Origin: Streptomyces jeddahensis
GTDB taxonomy: Bacteria; Actinomycetota; Actinomycetes; Streptomycetales; Streptomycetaceae
Assembly (NCBI RefSeq): GCF_001642995.1
Contig: NZ_LOHS01000086.1
Coordinates: 79,825-143,824 of the forward strand
DNA: 64,000 bases
Direction of reading: 5' to 3'
Of this stretch, positions 52,501 to 61,321 are shown piece by piece. Both the position numbers and the translations under genes were made by a program. Under the pieces are notes generated by a model. That model was given only the letters and a program-made list of their open reading frames with translations, ran no database searches and was not told where the DNA came from. Every line of letters starts with the position of its first letter. The first letter of the stretch is position 1.

Positions 52501-53604
52501 TGGGACATGCTGGTCTCACCCAACAGCTTCTCCACCCCGATCCTCAAGCGGGCCTTCGGCTTCCCGGGCGAGATGGTCGAGTGCGGCTACCCGCGCAATG
52601 ACATCCTGCGCCGCCCCGGCATGGAGGTGCGCGAGCAGGAGATCCGCCGCCGCATCGGCCTGCCCGAGGGCAAGCGGATCATCATGTATGCCCCCACGTG
52701 GCGCGACGACCAGTTCTACGCGCCCGGCAAGTACAAGTTCGACTTCCGCATCGACCTGGACGACGCCCGCGCACGCCTGGGCGCCGACCATGTGCTCATG
52801 GTCCGCCGCCACCCCAACGTGGTGGACCCGGTGCCGGGAGCGGGTGACGGTTTCGTCTTCGACGTCTCCGACTACCCGGACATGGCCGACCTGTCCCTGA
52901 TCACCGACGTGATGATCACGGACTACTCGTCCCTCATGTTCGACTACGTCAACACCGGGCGCCCGATCCTCTTCTTCACGTACGACCTGGACCACTACCG
53001 CGACACGCTGCGCGGCTTCTACTTCGACTTCGAGCGCAGCGCGCCGGGCCCCCTGGTGTACACGTCGCAGGACCTGATATCCGCCATCCGCGACATCGAC
53101 CGCATCCAGGACGCCTACGCGGAGCGCTACCGCTGGTTCCAGGGCGAGTTCTGCGACCTGGACGACGGCTACGCGTCCGCGCGGCTCGCCGACCGGCTGC
53201 TGATCGCGGGCGGCGACCTGGCACCCGAGGACGCGAAGGCCCCGGCTGTCGGCACGGTGGACACCCGGCACGCGGTGCGCGCCATCACGCCCATCCAGTG
53301 GAGGGCGCAGCAGTGGTTCGGCCCCCAGGGTCAGCAGCGGCAGCCCGCACATCCGCATCCGGCCTCGGCGAACGGCCGTCTTCTGGGCGCCGTGCCCGTA
53401 CAGCCGGGTCCGCAGGCGCACGAGCAGCCGTATCCGGCCCCGCAGCCGTATCGGGCCGGCGAAGCACAGCCCCACCAGCCGTGGCAGGACGAACAGCAGC
53501 CTCGCCCCCACGCGGTGCTGGAACCGGCACGCTTCGAGCTACCGGCTTTGCCGCCCGCAGCACGGACGTCCGACGGCCGGACCTACGAGGGCGTGATCGT
53601 CTGA
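49597..53604 (+). CDS. GT2-TagF fusion: glycosyltransferase plus CDP-glycerol-type glycerophosphotransferase
   Basis: 1335 residues, TTG start after GGGAG. Residues about 5-230: GT2 family transferase (VVPFQDVEVYLTECLESI, VDDGSTDRST near 40, FVDGDDV). Middle (about 300-840): beta-rich repeats of unknown type. Residues about 845-1215: TagF/TagB-type domain (RPAILFDAFKGTQYSDSPRAL, VVVQTWHGTPLKKIGHDI, MYAPTWRDD, VMITDYSSLMFDYVNTGRPILFF), the fold that links polyol phosphates in teichoic acids. A Pro/Gln-rich tail ends it (about 1225-1335). Likely a cytosolic or membrane-associated polymerase for a wall teichoic- or teichulosonic-type polymer; the product is not certain. The LCP gene upstream is a natural partner. 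Confidence 0.88.
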   Translation: MAERPRLSVVVPFQDVEVYLTECLESIARQSFKDFEVILVDDGSTDRSTEIAADFCARDPRFRMIRQEAHGPGQARNVGIRAMHPEGEFLAFVDGDDVIPEYAYELLIRTLEESGSDFVSGNVQMMNSTKKWQSPLHKGPMQRNRRGTHITKFDALIYDRTVWNKVFRRSFWDYHYIEFPEGVLYEDSWVNMFAHFRATKVDVITDIVYFWRRREGGAAPSITQRHTELSNLRDRVAAVQSVSRFLAERRSRTYVESKRKYDLACLKSDLMLHLKVLPDADEEYQDAFMDWANQFLDEADPDIIDELPADARVKWLLVREWRLDELLNVIEFERRGGPMPVQRRVRRYLNYPYLGDRRVGIDKKAYRLDKEFSLHGSVSGAQWKSEWLVLTGTAYVRFINVHKKHMSVKALALRNKKQGRMVITQAKTTYAPQATEHSNQNRYCYDWAGFEARIDTTRLKRKGEWVEGTWDVAAGVLSRGLFRYRGLDRGSAGTAANPPYRYVDKNTRILPLFLQGKLKLRVETVRCRITRHRVVGDQLELGGVYLGPKVPEWGKLRVASMSGAGRHDAWVRFTPGGEGWCTWVTRLPLRELVPGFRTEARDGAEIPQSWSMGSNGWKTTFHVEGRKMTIYPVMAEETPDGHYRMPASLQTREGDREVVVHRNGSGYLVLFERATLPTATRFAWGEDGSLEITGHYKAADRLSAAEYRAAHMVVRSRAHGAERAVPLVWNGNEFRCVVTPAAMRTLAGDIPLAAGRWDFFLRRQDLSAVAPEDRLEDLMVKIEQDLISGFPEEYEENERRYELQAEAYDRLSLLVHSAMPDYARGPYRQKLLRTKAYPAARRKKVRPAILFDAFKGTQYSDSPRALHEELVRRGVDLEHLWVVRDDQVEVPRTATPVRMWSPEWYEALARSRYVIANNHLPDWFQKRDGQVVVQTWHGTPLKKIGHDIEAIHFADQRYLERVEKEVQNWDMLVSPNSFSTPILKRAFGFPGEMVECGYPRNDILRRPGMEVREQEIRRRIGLPEGKRIIMYAPTWRDDQFYAPGKYKFDFRIDLDDARARLGADHVLMVRRHPNVVDPVPGAGDGFVFDVSDYPDMADLSLITDVMITDYSSLMFDYVNTGRPILFFTYDLDHYRDTLRGFYFDFERSAPGPLVYTSQDLISAIRDIDRIQDAYAERYRWFQGEFCDLDDGYASARLADRLLIAGGDLAPEDAKAPAVGTVDTRHAVRAITPIQWRAQQWFGPQGQQRQPAHPHPASANGRLLGAVPVQPGPQAHEQPYPAPQPYRAGEAQPHQPWQDEQQPRPHAVLEPARFELPALPPAARTSDGRTYEGVIV

Positions 53605-53611
53605 TGCCCGC

Positions 53612-54559
53612 TCATGCCGTCCGCACCCTGATCAGCAGCGCCCGGTGGTCCGACGCGCCGGTGTCCCGCACGTCGCATCCGGACCGCGGCAGCCTGGTGA
53701 ACAGGTAGTCCAGCTTGTGACCGGAGGAATGGGTGGGACGGCCCGAGCGCGAGGATGCGGACGACTGGTCGCACTCCCGATACGCGCTGTACGGGCCTGC
53801 CGGCCATACCCAGGCGGAGGGGCTGCCGTCTTCCGGCGGATCCACGTTGAGATCGCCGCCGTAGACCGTGCGCCGGCCGGACGCGGCGCCCACCAGTGCC
53901 TTGAGCTGGTCGTCGCGGAACTCCCATTCGGGGTGAGCCGTGTCGCTGCCCGGCGGGCTGAGGTGGGCGTTGCAGATCCGGATGCGGTGCGCGGCCACCG
54001 TGGCGCAGAGGATGCCGCGCTGCAGTCCCACGGTGGGCTGCTGCGACGCCACCGCGGTCACCTCGGACAGCGCGGAGTCCGAGAGAATGCCGAAACCTGC
54101 CGCGCCCTGATCACGTGCGGTGCACCGCACGGTGCTCTTGCGCCCGTTGCTGTCACGCCACGTGTAGGCCTTGAAGGAGCTGCGCCAGGACGATCCGAGC
54201 GCTTTGCGGGTGGCTTTCAGGTCGGCGGCGCAGATTTCCTGCACCAGGATCACCCGGGCGCCTGCCCGGGTGGCGAGCCGTTTCAGCTGACGGTTCTTCT
54301 CGCTCCTGCTGCCGGTATCGGCACAGCCCCACTGCTGTACGCCGCACATGTTCCAGGTGGCCACGGTCACCTCCCGTGCCGCGGCGACCGAACGCTCCGA
54401 GACGACGGACTGGGTCACGGACACCGCGGATGCGAGTCCCAGCAGCGCGAGCGCCGCGACGACGAGCCTGAGTCCTCGGTGCCTGCGCCATCCGGACGCC
54501 GACTGAGTAGGTATCAGCAGCATCCCGTCATGATGTCCCATCGGTTGACTGTGCACCAA
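53612..54559 (-). CDS. Secreted EEP-superfamily (endonuclease/exonuclease/phosphatase) protein
   Basis: Up to 315 residues. Starts at 54559 (GTG), 54541 or 54523 (ATG) are all in frame and none has a clear ribosome site; all give a signal peptide (HRGLRLVVAALALLGLASAVS). Catalytic landmarks: ATWNMCG (Asn), ARVILVQEI (Glu), NAHLSPPG, YGGDLNVDPPEDG (Asp-x-Asn) and GASDHRALL (Asp-His). Four or more cysteines suggest disulfides, fitting secretion. It could be a nuclease or a phosphodiesterase of sphingomyelinase type, possibly acting on polymer from the neighbouring gene. Convergent with the TagF gene, 7 bp apart. Confidence 0.8.
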   Translation of the reverse strand: MVHSQPMGHHDGMLLIPTQSASGWRRHRGLRLVVAALALLGLASAVSVTQSVVSERSVAAAREVTVATWNMCGVQQWGCADTGSRSEKNRQLKRLATRAGARVILVQEICAADLKATRKALGSSWRSSFKAYTWRDSNGRKSTVRCTARDQGAAGFGILSDSALSEVTAVASQQPTVGLQRGILCATVAAHRIRICNAHLSPPGSDTAHPEWEFRDDQLKALVGAASGRRTVYGGDLNVDPPEDGSPSAWVWPAGPYSAYRECDQSSASSRSGRPTHSSGHKLDYLFTRLPRSGCDVRDTGASDHRALLIRVRTA

Positions 54560-54610
54560 TGTGTCAACGTATCAACCTGTCTCGGACATTCGTCCCGCCG
54601 GGGGTACAGC

Positions 54611-54644
54611 ACCCGCCCGACGTCCAAGCATCTGATGAGAGTGG
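54611..54644 (+). repeat. Leader repeat shared by the two tandem hydrolase-like genes
   Basis: CCCGCCCGACGTCNAAGCA followed by an (AT)CTGA(N)GAGTGG stretch occurs here and again at 56166-56198, each 9-11 bp before a start codon. The duplication of the gene therefore included its leader. Confidence 0.75.
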
Positions 54645-54653
54645 TACCGCACC

Positions 54654-56165
54654 ATGTCTAGAGCATCCGCGAAGGGCCGCCATGTGGTCCAAGGGATAGA
54701 CGCCTCCGGCGGCTACCCCGTCGAGTACCGGTTTGCCCACGCGCGGAGCGGTAACCGGCACCTGACCGTCGTCTTCGCCAACATCTACGCTCCGGACGAC
54801 TACGGGTGGGCCACCGGTGTCTTCGACGGCCTCCGGTCGAACATCCTCTGGATCCGCGACCGGTTCGACGGCGGGAACACGTACTACCTGTGCAGGGAGA
54901 TGAACTTCACCGTCGAGAGGTCCGTTATAGGGCTCATATCGAAGGTGATGAAGTCCCTCGGCCTGACGCCCGGCGACGTCACCCTGTGGGGCAGCTCGAA
55001 AGGCGGAAGCGCGGCGCTCTACTTCGGCCTGAGGTACGGGTTCCGGAACATCGTGGCCAGCGTTCCGCAGCTCCGGATCGGCACGTTCGTGCGCGAGGTC
55101 TATCCCGACACCGGGCGGCACATGCTGGGCGAGGCGATGCCGGACGACAACGTCCGCGTTCTCGACGCGATACTGCCCGATCTGCTGATGTCGGGGGCGA
55201 ACCCTGACGCGCATATCTACGTGGTGTCGTCGCCCCAGGACGAGCAGTACAAGGATCAGGTGGAGCCTTTCCTGGGGCTGCTGCAGCGGTACAAGAACTT
55301 CAACTTCATCTTCAGCGAGTCCCCGTTCATCACGGGCCACGGGAAGGTGACCCAGCGAAACACCCCTCCTCTCCTGGGAATCGCCTACCTGCTCGTCGAG
55401 GGAATCGCTCCGCGTCTCGGCCTCGCCCGCCACGGCTACGAGGAGCCCGACGCCGACAAGTCGGGCATCGAGGCCTACCTCAGGTCCACGTCCGTGGTGC
55501 AGGACTCGCTCGCCGCTCCGGTCGTGACCATGCCGACGACGCAGTCCCTGCTGCCCGCAGCAGGTGTCCGCCTCGCGGGCTGGGCGCCCGGGGCGGTACG
55601 CGTGAGCTTCTGGGAGACCGGCACGTACCTGGCGTCGGCTCCTGTCGGCGCCGACGGCGGCTGGACCTGGGAGCAGGAGAAGCCGTGGAGCACGGGCGAG
55701 CACGTGGTGAGGCTGTTCGCCGTCGATGCGAACGGCTACCAGTCCCAGCGCACCGACGTGCAGTTCACGGTGTCGGAGCATGCCGCGGTGCAGCCGGGCC
55801 CGGGCGCCCACGCGCTGCACGCCGACGGGCCGGGATACGCCGCTCAGGGGATGCCGAGCGGCCTCCAGGCGCCGGCGGTGCAGATGCCGAAGGCGTACCA
55901 GCAGGTGCTGGGGACGAAGGTCGGCTTCACGGGCGCCGCCAGGGGCGCCGCCCAGGTGGGGTTCAGGGAGAACGGAGTCTTCCTGGGGGCATGCGCGGTC
56001 GCCCCCGAGGGCCGTTGGTCCTGGGACCCGGGCTGGCTCTGGGCCGAGGGCATGCACACCGTCGAGGTCTTCGCGGTGGACGCGGCCGGGAGAGAGTCCC
56101 CGGCGGCTGCCGTCCCCTTCACCGTCATGAACGCCCCAGCCGGAGCGGCACCCGCCGGCTACTGA
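54654..56165 (+). CDS. Hydrolase-like protein with two C-terminal Ig-like domains (paralogue 1)
   Basis: 503 residues, no signal peptide. N-terminal half (about 1-290): alpha/beta-hydrolase-like, with the nucleophile elbow LWGSSKGGSAALYFGLRYGFRN at about 111-132 (S114), an acidic loop SPQDEQYKDQVEPF and HGKVTQRN with a possible catalytic histidine; this resembles the accessory-Sec Asp2 type of acyl transferase. C-terminal half: two Ig-like domains (about 298-370 and 410-495) each ending with ...VFAVDANGYQSQ or VFAVDAAGRESP. Asp2-like enzymes O-acetylate exported polymers; here a wall polymer is the likely target, by context. 59% of the protein is mirrored by paralogue 2 by eye. Confidence 0.7.
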   Translation: MSRASAKGRHVVQGIDASGGYPVEYRFAHARSGNRHLTVVFANIYAPDDYGWATGVFDGLRSNILWIRDRFDGGNTYYLCREMNFTVERSVIGLISKVMKSLGLTPGDVTLWGSSKGGSAALYFGLRYGFRNIVASVPQLRIGTFVREVYPDTGRHMLGEAMPDDNVRVLDAILPDLLMSGANPDAHIYVVSSPQDEQYKDQVEPFLGLLQRYKNFNFIFSESPFITGHGKVTQRNTPPLLGIAYLLVEGIAPRLGLARHGYEEPDADKSGIEAYLRSTSVVQDSLAAPVVTMPTTQSLLPAAGVRLAGWAPGAVRVSFWETGTYLASAPVGADGGWTWEQEKPWSTGEHVVRLFAVDANGYQSQRTDVQFTVSEHAAVQPGPGAHALHADGPGYAAQGMPSGLQAPAVQMPKAYQQVLGTKVGFTGAARGAAQVGFRENGVFLGACAVAPEGRWSWDPGWLWAEGMHTVEVFAVDAAGRESPAAAVPFTVMNAPAGAAPAGY

Positions 56166-56207
56166 GCCCGCCCGACGTCGAAGCACATCTGAGAGTGGAG
56201 TCCGTAC

Positions 56208-57740
56208 ATGTCCAAAGCACCCTCGAACGGGCGGCAGCTGCTCAGTGGGATCGAGGCCTCAGGAACGTTTCCCGTCGAGTACCGGTTCGCCCATGCCAAG
56301 AACGGCAACCGCCATCTGGTCGTGGTCTTCGCCAACTTCTCGGCGCCTCACGACTACGGATGGTCGAACGGCGTCTTCGACAACGTCAGGGCCAACATCC
56401 TGTGGATCCGTGACCGGTTCGACGGCATGAACAGCTACTACCTGTGCAAGGAGATGGACTTCTCCCTGGAGAGATCCGTCGCCGGACTCGTCTTCAACGT
56501 CATGAACGCCCTGGAGCTCACCCCGGACGACGTCACCATGTGGGGCGGCTCGAAGGGCGGCAGCGCGGCGCTGTACTTCGGGCTGCGGTACGGCTTCCGG
56601 AACATCGTCTCCATCGTGCCCCAGTTCCTGGTCGGGACGTACGTGAAAAAGGTCCACCCGAAGGTGGCCCGGTTCATGCTGGGTGAGGGGGTCCCGGAGG
56701 AGAACGTCCGCATCGTGGACGCGATCCTGCCCGACCTGGTCCGGTCGGAGACCAACCGCGGCGCCAACATCTACCTGCTCTCCTCGCCCCAGGACGAGCA
56801 GTACAAGGAGCAGGTGGAGCCTTTCCTGGCCCTCTTCCAGCGGTACGAGAACTTCAACTTCATCTACAGCGAGTCCCCGTTCATCACCGACCACACGCAG
56901 GTCACCCGGCGCAACGTCCCCGCTCTCATGGGCATCGTGAACCTCCTGGCCGACGGCACCCCGCCGCGCCTGGGCTACGTCCGCAACGGCTACGAGGAGC
57001 CCGACCGCGACCGGTCGGCCATCAACTCCTATCTCTCCTCCACGTCGGTGGTGAGGGGCGCGGAGTTCCCGAAGCCCGTGGTGACGGCACCGGCGTTCCA
57101 GGAGGAGGTGCGCAGGGACGCCGTACGGTTCACGGGCTACGCACAAGGCGCCGTCCGCGTGATCGTCTGGGAGCACGGCAAGTACCTGGGGCAGACCGAT
57201 GTCGCCGCCGACGGCAGCTGGTCCTGGGAGCTGGGCAGGGCCTGGAGCAAGGGCAAGCACCCCGTGAAGATCTACGCGGTGGACGCGGCGGGCTTCCAGA
57301 CCGAGCGGACCGAGGTGCACTTCACGGCTGTCGACAGCCCGAGCGGGGCCGCCGTCCCGGCGGGCTCCGGGATGCCGGGCATGGACCGGGGTGCGGTGCT
57401 GTCGACGGTCGGGCAGAGCGCGGCCGCACCGGTGGTGCTGGAACCCGTGGCCCACGAGCAGGTCATGGACTCCCGGGTGGTCTTCACCGGGGCCGCCACA
57501 GGCGCCGCGCAGGTCGGATTCCGGGAGAACGGCGTGCTGTTGGGCGGTGCCGCCGTCGCCCCGAACGGCAGTTGGTCGTGGGACTCGGGCTGGGCCTGGG
57601 CAGCGGGCATGCACGTCGTCGACGTCTTCGCGGTGGACGCCTCCGGTGCCGAGTCCCCGGTGACCCAGATACCTTTCGCCGTCATGAACGCCGCCTCGGC
57701 CGGGGCGGCGGCGACCCCGTACTACGGCGGAAACTACTGA
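56208..57740 (+). CDS. Hydrolase-like protein with two C-terminal Ig-like domains (paralogue 2)
   Basis: 510 residues, a tandem duplicate of the previous gene, starting 42 bp after it. Same plan: nucleophile elbow MWGGSKGGSAALYFGLRYGFRN (GGSKGG instead of GSSKGG) at about 111-132, SPQDEQYKEQVEPF, HTQVTRRN, then two Ig-like domains (about 300-372 and 415-500). The Gly-for-Ser change lies beside the nucleophile, so specificity may differ. The two genes are probably one transcript, ending in the terminator at 57764. Confidence 0.7.
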   Translation: MSKAPSNGRQLLSGIEASGTFPVEYRFAHAKNGNRHLVVVFANFSAPHDYGWSNGVFDNVRANILWIRDRFDGMNSYYLCKEMDFSLERSVAGLVFNVMNALELTPDDVTMWGGSKGGSAALYFGLRYGFRNIVSIVPQFLVGTYVKKVHPKVARFMLGEGVPEENVRIVDAILPDLVRSETNRGANIYLLSSPQDEQYKEQVEPFLALFQRYENFNFIYSESPFITDHTQVTRRNVPALMGIVNLLADGTPPRLGYVRNGYEEPDRDRSAINSYLSSTSVVRGAEFPKPVVTAPAFQEEVRRDAVRFTGYAQGAVRVIVWEHGKYLGQTDVAADGSWSWELGRAWSKGKHPVKIYAVDAAGFQTERTEVHFTAVDSPSGAAVPAGSGMPGMDRGAVLSTVGQSAAAPVVLEPVAHEQVMDSRVVFTGAATGAAQVGFRENGVLLGGAAVAPNGSWSWDSGWAWAAGMHVVDVFAVDASGAESPVTQIPFAVMNAASAGAAATPYYGGNY

Positions 57741-57763
57741 CGACGCGCACGACAGAGCACGAC

Positions 57764-57794
57764 AGAGGGCCTCCGCCATGGGCGGAGGCCCTCT
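57764..57794. terminator. Bidirectional terminator between the hydrolase-like gene and fadB
   Basis: Perfect 14-bp stem (57764-57777 with 57781-57794) with an ATG loop, between convergent genes. Confidence 0.85.
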
Positions 57795-57817
57795 TCACAT
57801 ACCGGAGCGTGCGACGC

Positions 57818-59950
57818 CTACGCCGGAACCGACGCCACGCCCGCCTCCAGGAACCGCTTCCCGTTCACCCGCTCCGAGACACCCTCACGGTCCAGGTAAG
57901 GCGTGATGCCACCCAGGTGGAACGGCCAGCCCGCGCCCGTGATCAGGCACAGGTCGATGTCCTGGGCCTCGGCGACGACGCCCTCGTCGAGCATCAGGCC
58001 GATCTCCTGGGCCACGGCCTCGAGGACGCGGGCCCGCACCTGCTCCTCCGTCAGGACGGTGTCGCCCTGCTTCAGCAGCGCGGCGACCTCGGGGTCGAGC
58101 TCGGGCTTGCCGCTGTCGTAGACGTAGAAGCCGCGCTTGCCCGCCTCGACGACCGCCTTGAGGTTCGGGGAGACCGTGAAGCGGTCGGGGAAGGCCCGGT
58201 TGAGCGTCTCGGAGACGTGCAGACCGATCGCCGGGCCGACCAGTTCGAGGAGGACCAGCGGGGACATCGGCAGGCCCAGCGGCTCGACCGCCTTCTCGGC
58301 GACCTCGACCGGGGTGCCTTCGTCGATGACGTTCTGGATCTCGCCCATGAAGCGGGTGAGGATGCGGTTCACGACGAACGCCGGGGCGTCCTTCACGAGG
58401 ACCGCGGTCTTCTTCAGCTTCTTGGCGACGCCGAAGGCCGTGGCCAGCGACGCGTCGTCCGTCTTCTCGCCGCGGACGATCTCGAGCAGGGGCAGGACCG
58501 CGACCGGGTTGAAGAAGTGGAAGCCGACGACCCGCTCGGGGTGCTGCAGCTTCGACGCCATCTCCGTCACCGACAGGGAGGAGGTGTTCGTCGCGAGGAT
58601 CGCGTGGGCCGGGGCGACCGCCTCGACCTCCGCGAACACCTGCTGCTTGACGCCGATCTCCTCGAACACGGCCTCGATGATGAAGTCCGCGTCGGAGAAG
58701 CCTTCCGCCTTGTCCAGGACACCGCTGACCAGGGCCTTCAGGCGGTTGGCCTTGTCCTGGTTGATGCGGCCCTTGCCGAGCAGCTTGTCGATCTCGGCGT
58801 GGACGTAGCCCACACCCTTGTCGACGCGCTCCTGGTCGATGTCGGTCAGGACGACCGGCACCTCGAGGCGGCGCAGGAAGAGCAGCGCGAGCTGCGAAGC
58901 CATCAGACCGGCGCCCACGACACCGACCTTCGTCACCGGGCGCGCCAGGCTCTTGTCCGGCGCACCCGCCGGGCGCTTGGCGCGCTTCTGGACGAGGTTG
59001 AAGGCGTAGATGCCCGCGCGCAGCTCGCCGCCCATGATCAGGTCGGCGAGCGCCTTGTCCTCGGCGTCGTAACCCTGCTGCAGGTCGCCGTTCTTGGCCG
59101 CGGCGATGATGTCCAGGGCGCGGTACGCGGCCGGGGCCGCACCGTGCACCTTGCCGTCAGCGATGAACTTGCCGCGCGCCACGGCCTGGTCCCAGGCGTC
59201 ACCGCGGTCGATGACCGGGCGTACGACCTCGACGTCGCCCTTGAGGACGTCCGCGGTCCACAGCAGCGACTGCTCCAGGAAGTCCGCGCCCTCGAAGATC
59301 GCGTCGGCGATGCCGAGCTCGAAGACCTGCTGGCCCTTGAGCTGCTTGTTCTGGTTGAGCGAGTTCTCGATGATGACCGAGACCGCGCGGTCCGCGCCGA
59401 TCAGGTTCGGCAGCAGCGTGCAGCCGCCCCAGCCGGGGACCAGGCCGAGGAAGACCTCGGGCAGCGAGAAGGCGGGCAGCGCCTTCGAGACCGTGCGGTA
59501 GCTGCAGTGCAGACCGACCTCGACACCGCCGCCCATCGCCGCGCCGTTGTAGTACGCGAAGGTGGGGACGGCGAGGGCCGAAAGGCGCTTGAAGACGTCG
59601 TGGCCGCCCTTGCCGATGGCCAGCGCGTCCTTGTGCTCCTTCAGCAGCTCGACGCCCTTGAGGTCGGCGCCGACCGCGAAGATGAACGGCTTGCCCGTGA
59701 TGCCGACGCCGAGGATCTCGCCGTCCGCGGCCTCCTTCTCGACCTGGTCGATGGCGGCGTTCAGGTTCGCCAGCGACTGCGGGCCGAAGGTGGTCGGCTT
59801 GGTGTGGTCCAGGCCGTTGTCGAGGGTGATGAGGGCGAAGCGGCCCGCGCCCTTGGGCAGGTCGAGGTGGCGTACGTGCGCCTGCGTCACGACCTCGTCC
59901 GGGAACAGCTCGGCCGCACCCTTCAGGAGCTCAGCGGTGGTGGTGCTCAC
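57818..59950 (-). CDS. fadB: 3-hydroxyacyl-CoA dehydrogenase / enoyl-CoA hydratase (FadB-type, beta-oxidation)
   Basis: 710 residues from the GTG at 59950, which overlaps the thiolase stop by 4 bp. N-terminal crotonase domain (about 15-240: ITGKPFIFAVGADLKGV, NGAAMGGGVEVGLHC, LPEVFLGLVPGWGGC), then the NAD-binding dehydrogenase (about 330-510: VGVVGAGLMASQLALLFLRR, with MG replaced by MA as common in actinobacteria) and its C-terminal dimer domain. Hydrates trans-2-enoyl-CoA and oxidises the L-3-hydroxy product. Downstream of and coupled to fadA. Confidence 0.95.
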   Translation of the reverse strand: MSTTTAELLKGAAELFPDEVVTQAHVRHLDLPKGAGRFALITLDNGLDHTKPTTFGPQSLANLNAAIDQVEKEAADGEILGVGITGKPFIFAVGADLKGVELLKEHKDALAIGKGGHDVFKRLSALAVPTFAYYNGAAMGGGVEVGLHCSYRTVSKALPAFSLPEVFLGLVPGWGGCTLLPNLIGADRAVSVIIENSLNQNKQLKGQQVFELGIADAIFEGADFLEQSLLWTADVLKGDVEVVRPVIDRGDAWDQAVARGKFIADGKVHGAAPAAYRALDIIAAAKNGDLQQGYDAEDKALADLIMGGELRAGIYAFNLVQKRAKRPAGAPDKSLARPVTKVGVVGAGLMASQLALLFLRRLEVPVVLTDIDQERVDKGVGYVHAEIDKLLGKGRINQDKANRLKALVSGVLDKAEGFSDADFIIEAVFEEIGVKQQVFAEVEAVAPAHAILATNTSSLSVTEMASKLQHPERVVGFHFFNPVAVLPLLEIVRGEKTDDASLATAFGVAKKLKKTAVLVKDAPAFVVNRILTRFMGEIQNVIDEGTPVEVAEKAVEPLGLPMSPLVLLELVGPAIGLHVSETLNRAFPDRFTVSPNLKAVVEAGKRGFYVYDSGKPELDPEVAALLKQGDTVLTEEQVRARVLEAVAQEIGLMLDEGVVAEAQDIDLCLITGAGWPFHLGGITPYLDREGVSERVNGKRFLEAGVASVPA

Positions 59951-61167
59951 TTGTCGCCTCCGTCGAAGTGCGGGTTCTCCCAGATGACCGTCGCGCCCAT
60001 GCCGAAGCCGACGCACATGGTGGTCAGGCCGTAGCGGACGTGCGGCTGCTCCTCGAACTGGCGCGCAAGCTGCGTCATCAGACGCACGCCGGAGGAGGCC
60101 AGCGGGTGGCCGAAGGCGATGGCGCCGCCGTACTGGTTGACGCGCTCGTCATCGTCCGCGATGCCGTAATGGTCGAGGAAGGCCAGCACCTGCACGGCGA
60201 AGGCCTCGTTGATCTCGAAGAGGTTGATGTCCTCGATCCTCAGGCCCGCCTTGGCGAGGGCCTTCTCGGTCGCCGGGATCGGGCCGTAGCCCATCACCTC
60301 GGGCTCGACGCCCGCGAAGGCGTACGAGACCAGGCGCATCTTGACCGGGAGGTTGTTCTCGCGGGCGAAGTCCTCGGACGCGATGATCGAGGCCGTCGCG
60401 CCGTCGTTCAGACCGGCCGCGTTACCGGCGGTGACCCGGCCGTGGACGCGGAACGGCGTCTTGAGGCCCGCCAGGTTCTCCAGCGTCGTACCCGGGCGCA
60501 TCGGCTCGTCGGCCGTGACCAGGCCCCAGCCCGTCTCGCCGCCCTCGGGGTTCGTGCGGCGTACGGAGATCGGCACCAGGTCCTGCTGGATCTTGCCGTT
60601 GGCGTACGCCTTGGCGGCCTTCTCCTGCGAGCGCACGGCGTACTCGTCGGCGCGCTGCTTGGTGATGTGCGGGTAGCGGTCGTGCAGGTTCTCCGCGGTC
60701 ATGCCCATGAACAGGGCCGACTCGTCGACGAGCTTCTCCGACACGAAGCGCGGGTTCGGGTCCACGCCCTCGCCCATCGGGTGGCGGCCCATGTGCTCGA
60801 CACCACCGGCGATGACGGCGTCGTACGCGCCGAAGGCGATGGAGCCCGCGGTGGTCGTGACGGCGGTCATGGCGCCCGCGCACATGCGGTCGATCGAGTA
60901 GCCGGGCACCGACTGCGGCAGCCCGGCGAGGATGCCGGCGGTGCGGCCGATGGTCAGGCCCTGGTCGCCGATCTGCGTGGTCGCGGCGATGGCGACCTCG
61001 TCGATCTTGGCCGGGTCGAGACCGGGGTTGCGGCGCAGCAGCTCCCGGATGGCCTTCACGACGAGGTCGTCCGCGCGGGTCTCGTGGTAGATGCCCTTCG
61101 GGCCCGCCTTGCCGAACGGGGTGCGGACGCCGTCGACGAAGACGACGTCCCTGACGGTACGAGGCAC
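59947..61167 (-). CDS. fadA: Acetyl-CoA C-acyltransferase (thiolase, FadA-type)
   Basis: 406 residues from the GTG at 61167, preceded by GGAGGAGAGCC. Thiolase motifs in order: RMCAGAMTAVTTTAG (nucleophilic Cys), NLFEINEAFAVQVLAF, GGAIAFGHPLASSGVRL and MCVGFGMGATVIW (second catalytic Cys). Cleaves 3-ketoacyl-CoA in the last step of beta-oxidation. Transcribed before fadB in one operon. Confidence 0.95.
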   Translation of the reverse strand: MPRTVRDVVFVDGVRTPFGKAGPKGIYHETRADDLVVKAIRELLRRNPGLDPAKIDEVAIAATTQIGDQGLTIGRTAGILAGLPQSVPGYSIDRMCAGAMTAVTTTAGSIAFGAYDAVIAGGVEHMGRHPMGEGVDPNPRFVSEKLVDESALFMGMTAENLHDRYPHITKQRADEYAVRSQEKAAKAYANGKIQQDLVPISVRRTNPEGGETGWGLVTADEPMRPGTTLENLAGLKTPFRVHGRVTAGNAAGLNDGATASIIASEDFARENNLPVKMRLVSYAFAGVEPEVMGYGPIPATEKALAKAGLRIEDINLFEINEAFAVQVLAFLDHYGIADDDERVNQYGGAIAFGHPLASSGVRLMTQLARQFEEQPHVRYGLTTMCVGFGMGATVIWENPHFDGGDK

Positions 61168-61321
61168 GATGGCTCTCCTCCAGGGTGCGGGATGGCACTG
61201 CTGCGGGGCGCACGCCACTGAGCGCGCGCTCACCCCTTCATGCTACTTGCGGGTAACCATGCTGCCCAGTCCCCCCGCCCGGAGCGGTGAAGGTCACACA
61301 GGGGCGCAGCCGCGGCGGCGG

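Noticed and set aside
57572..60034. 820-codon plus-strand frame opposite fadB
   Set aside because: Shadow of fadB; compositional artefact.
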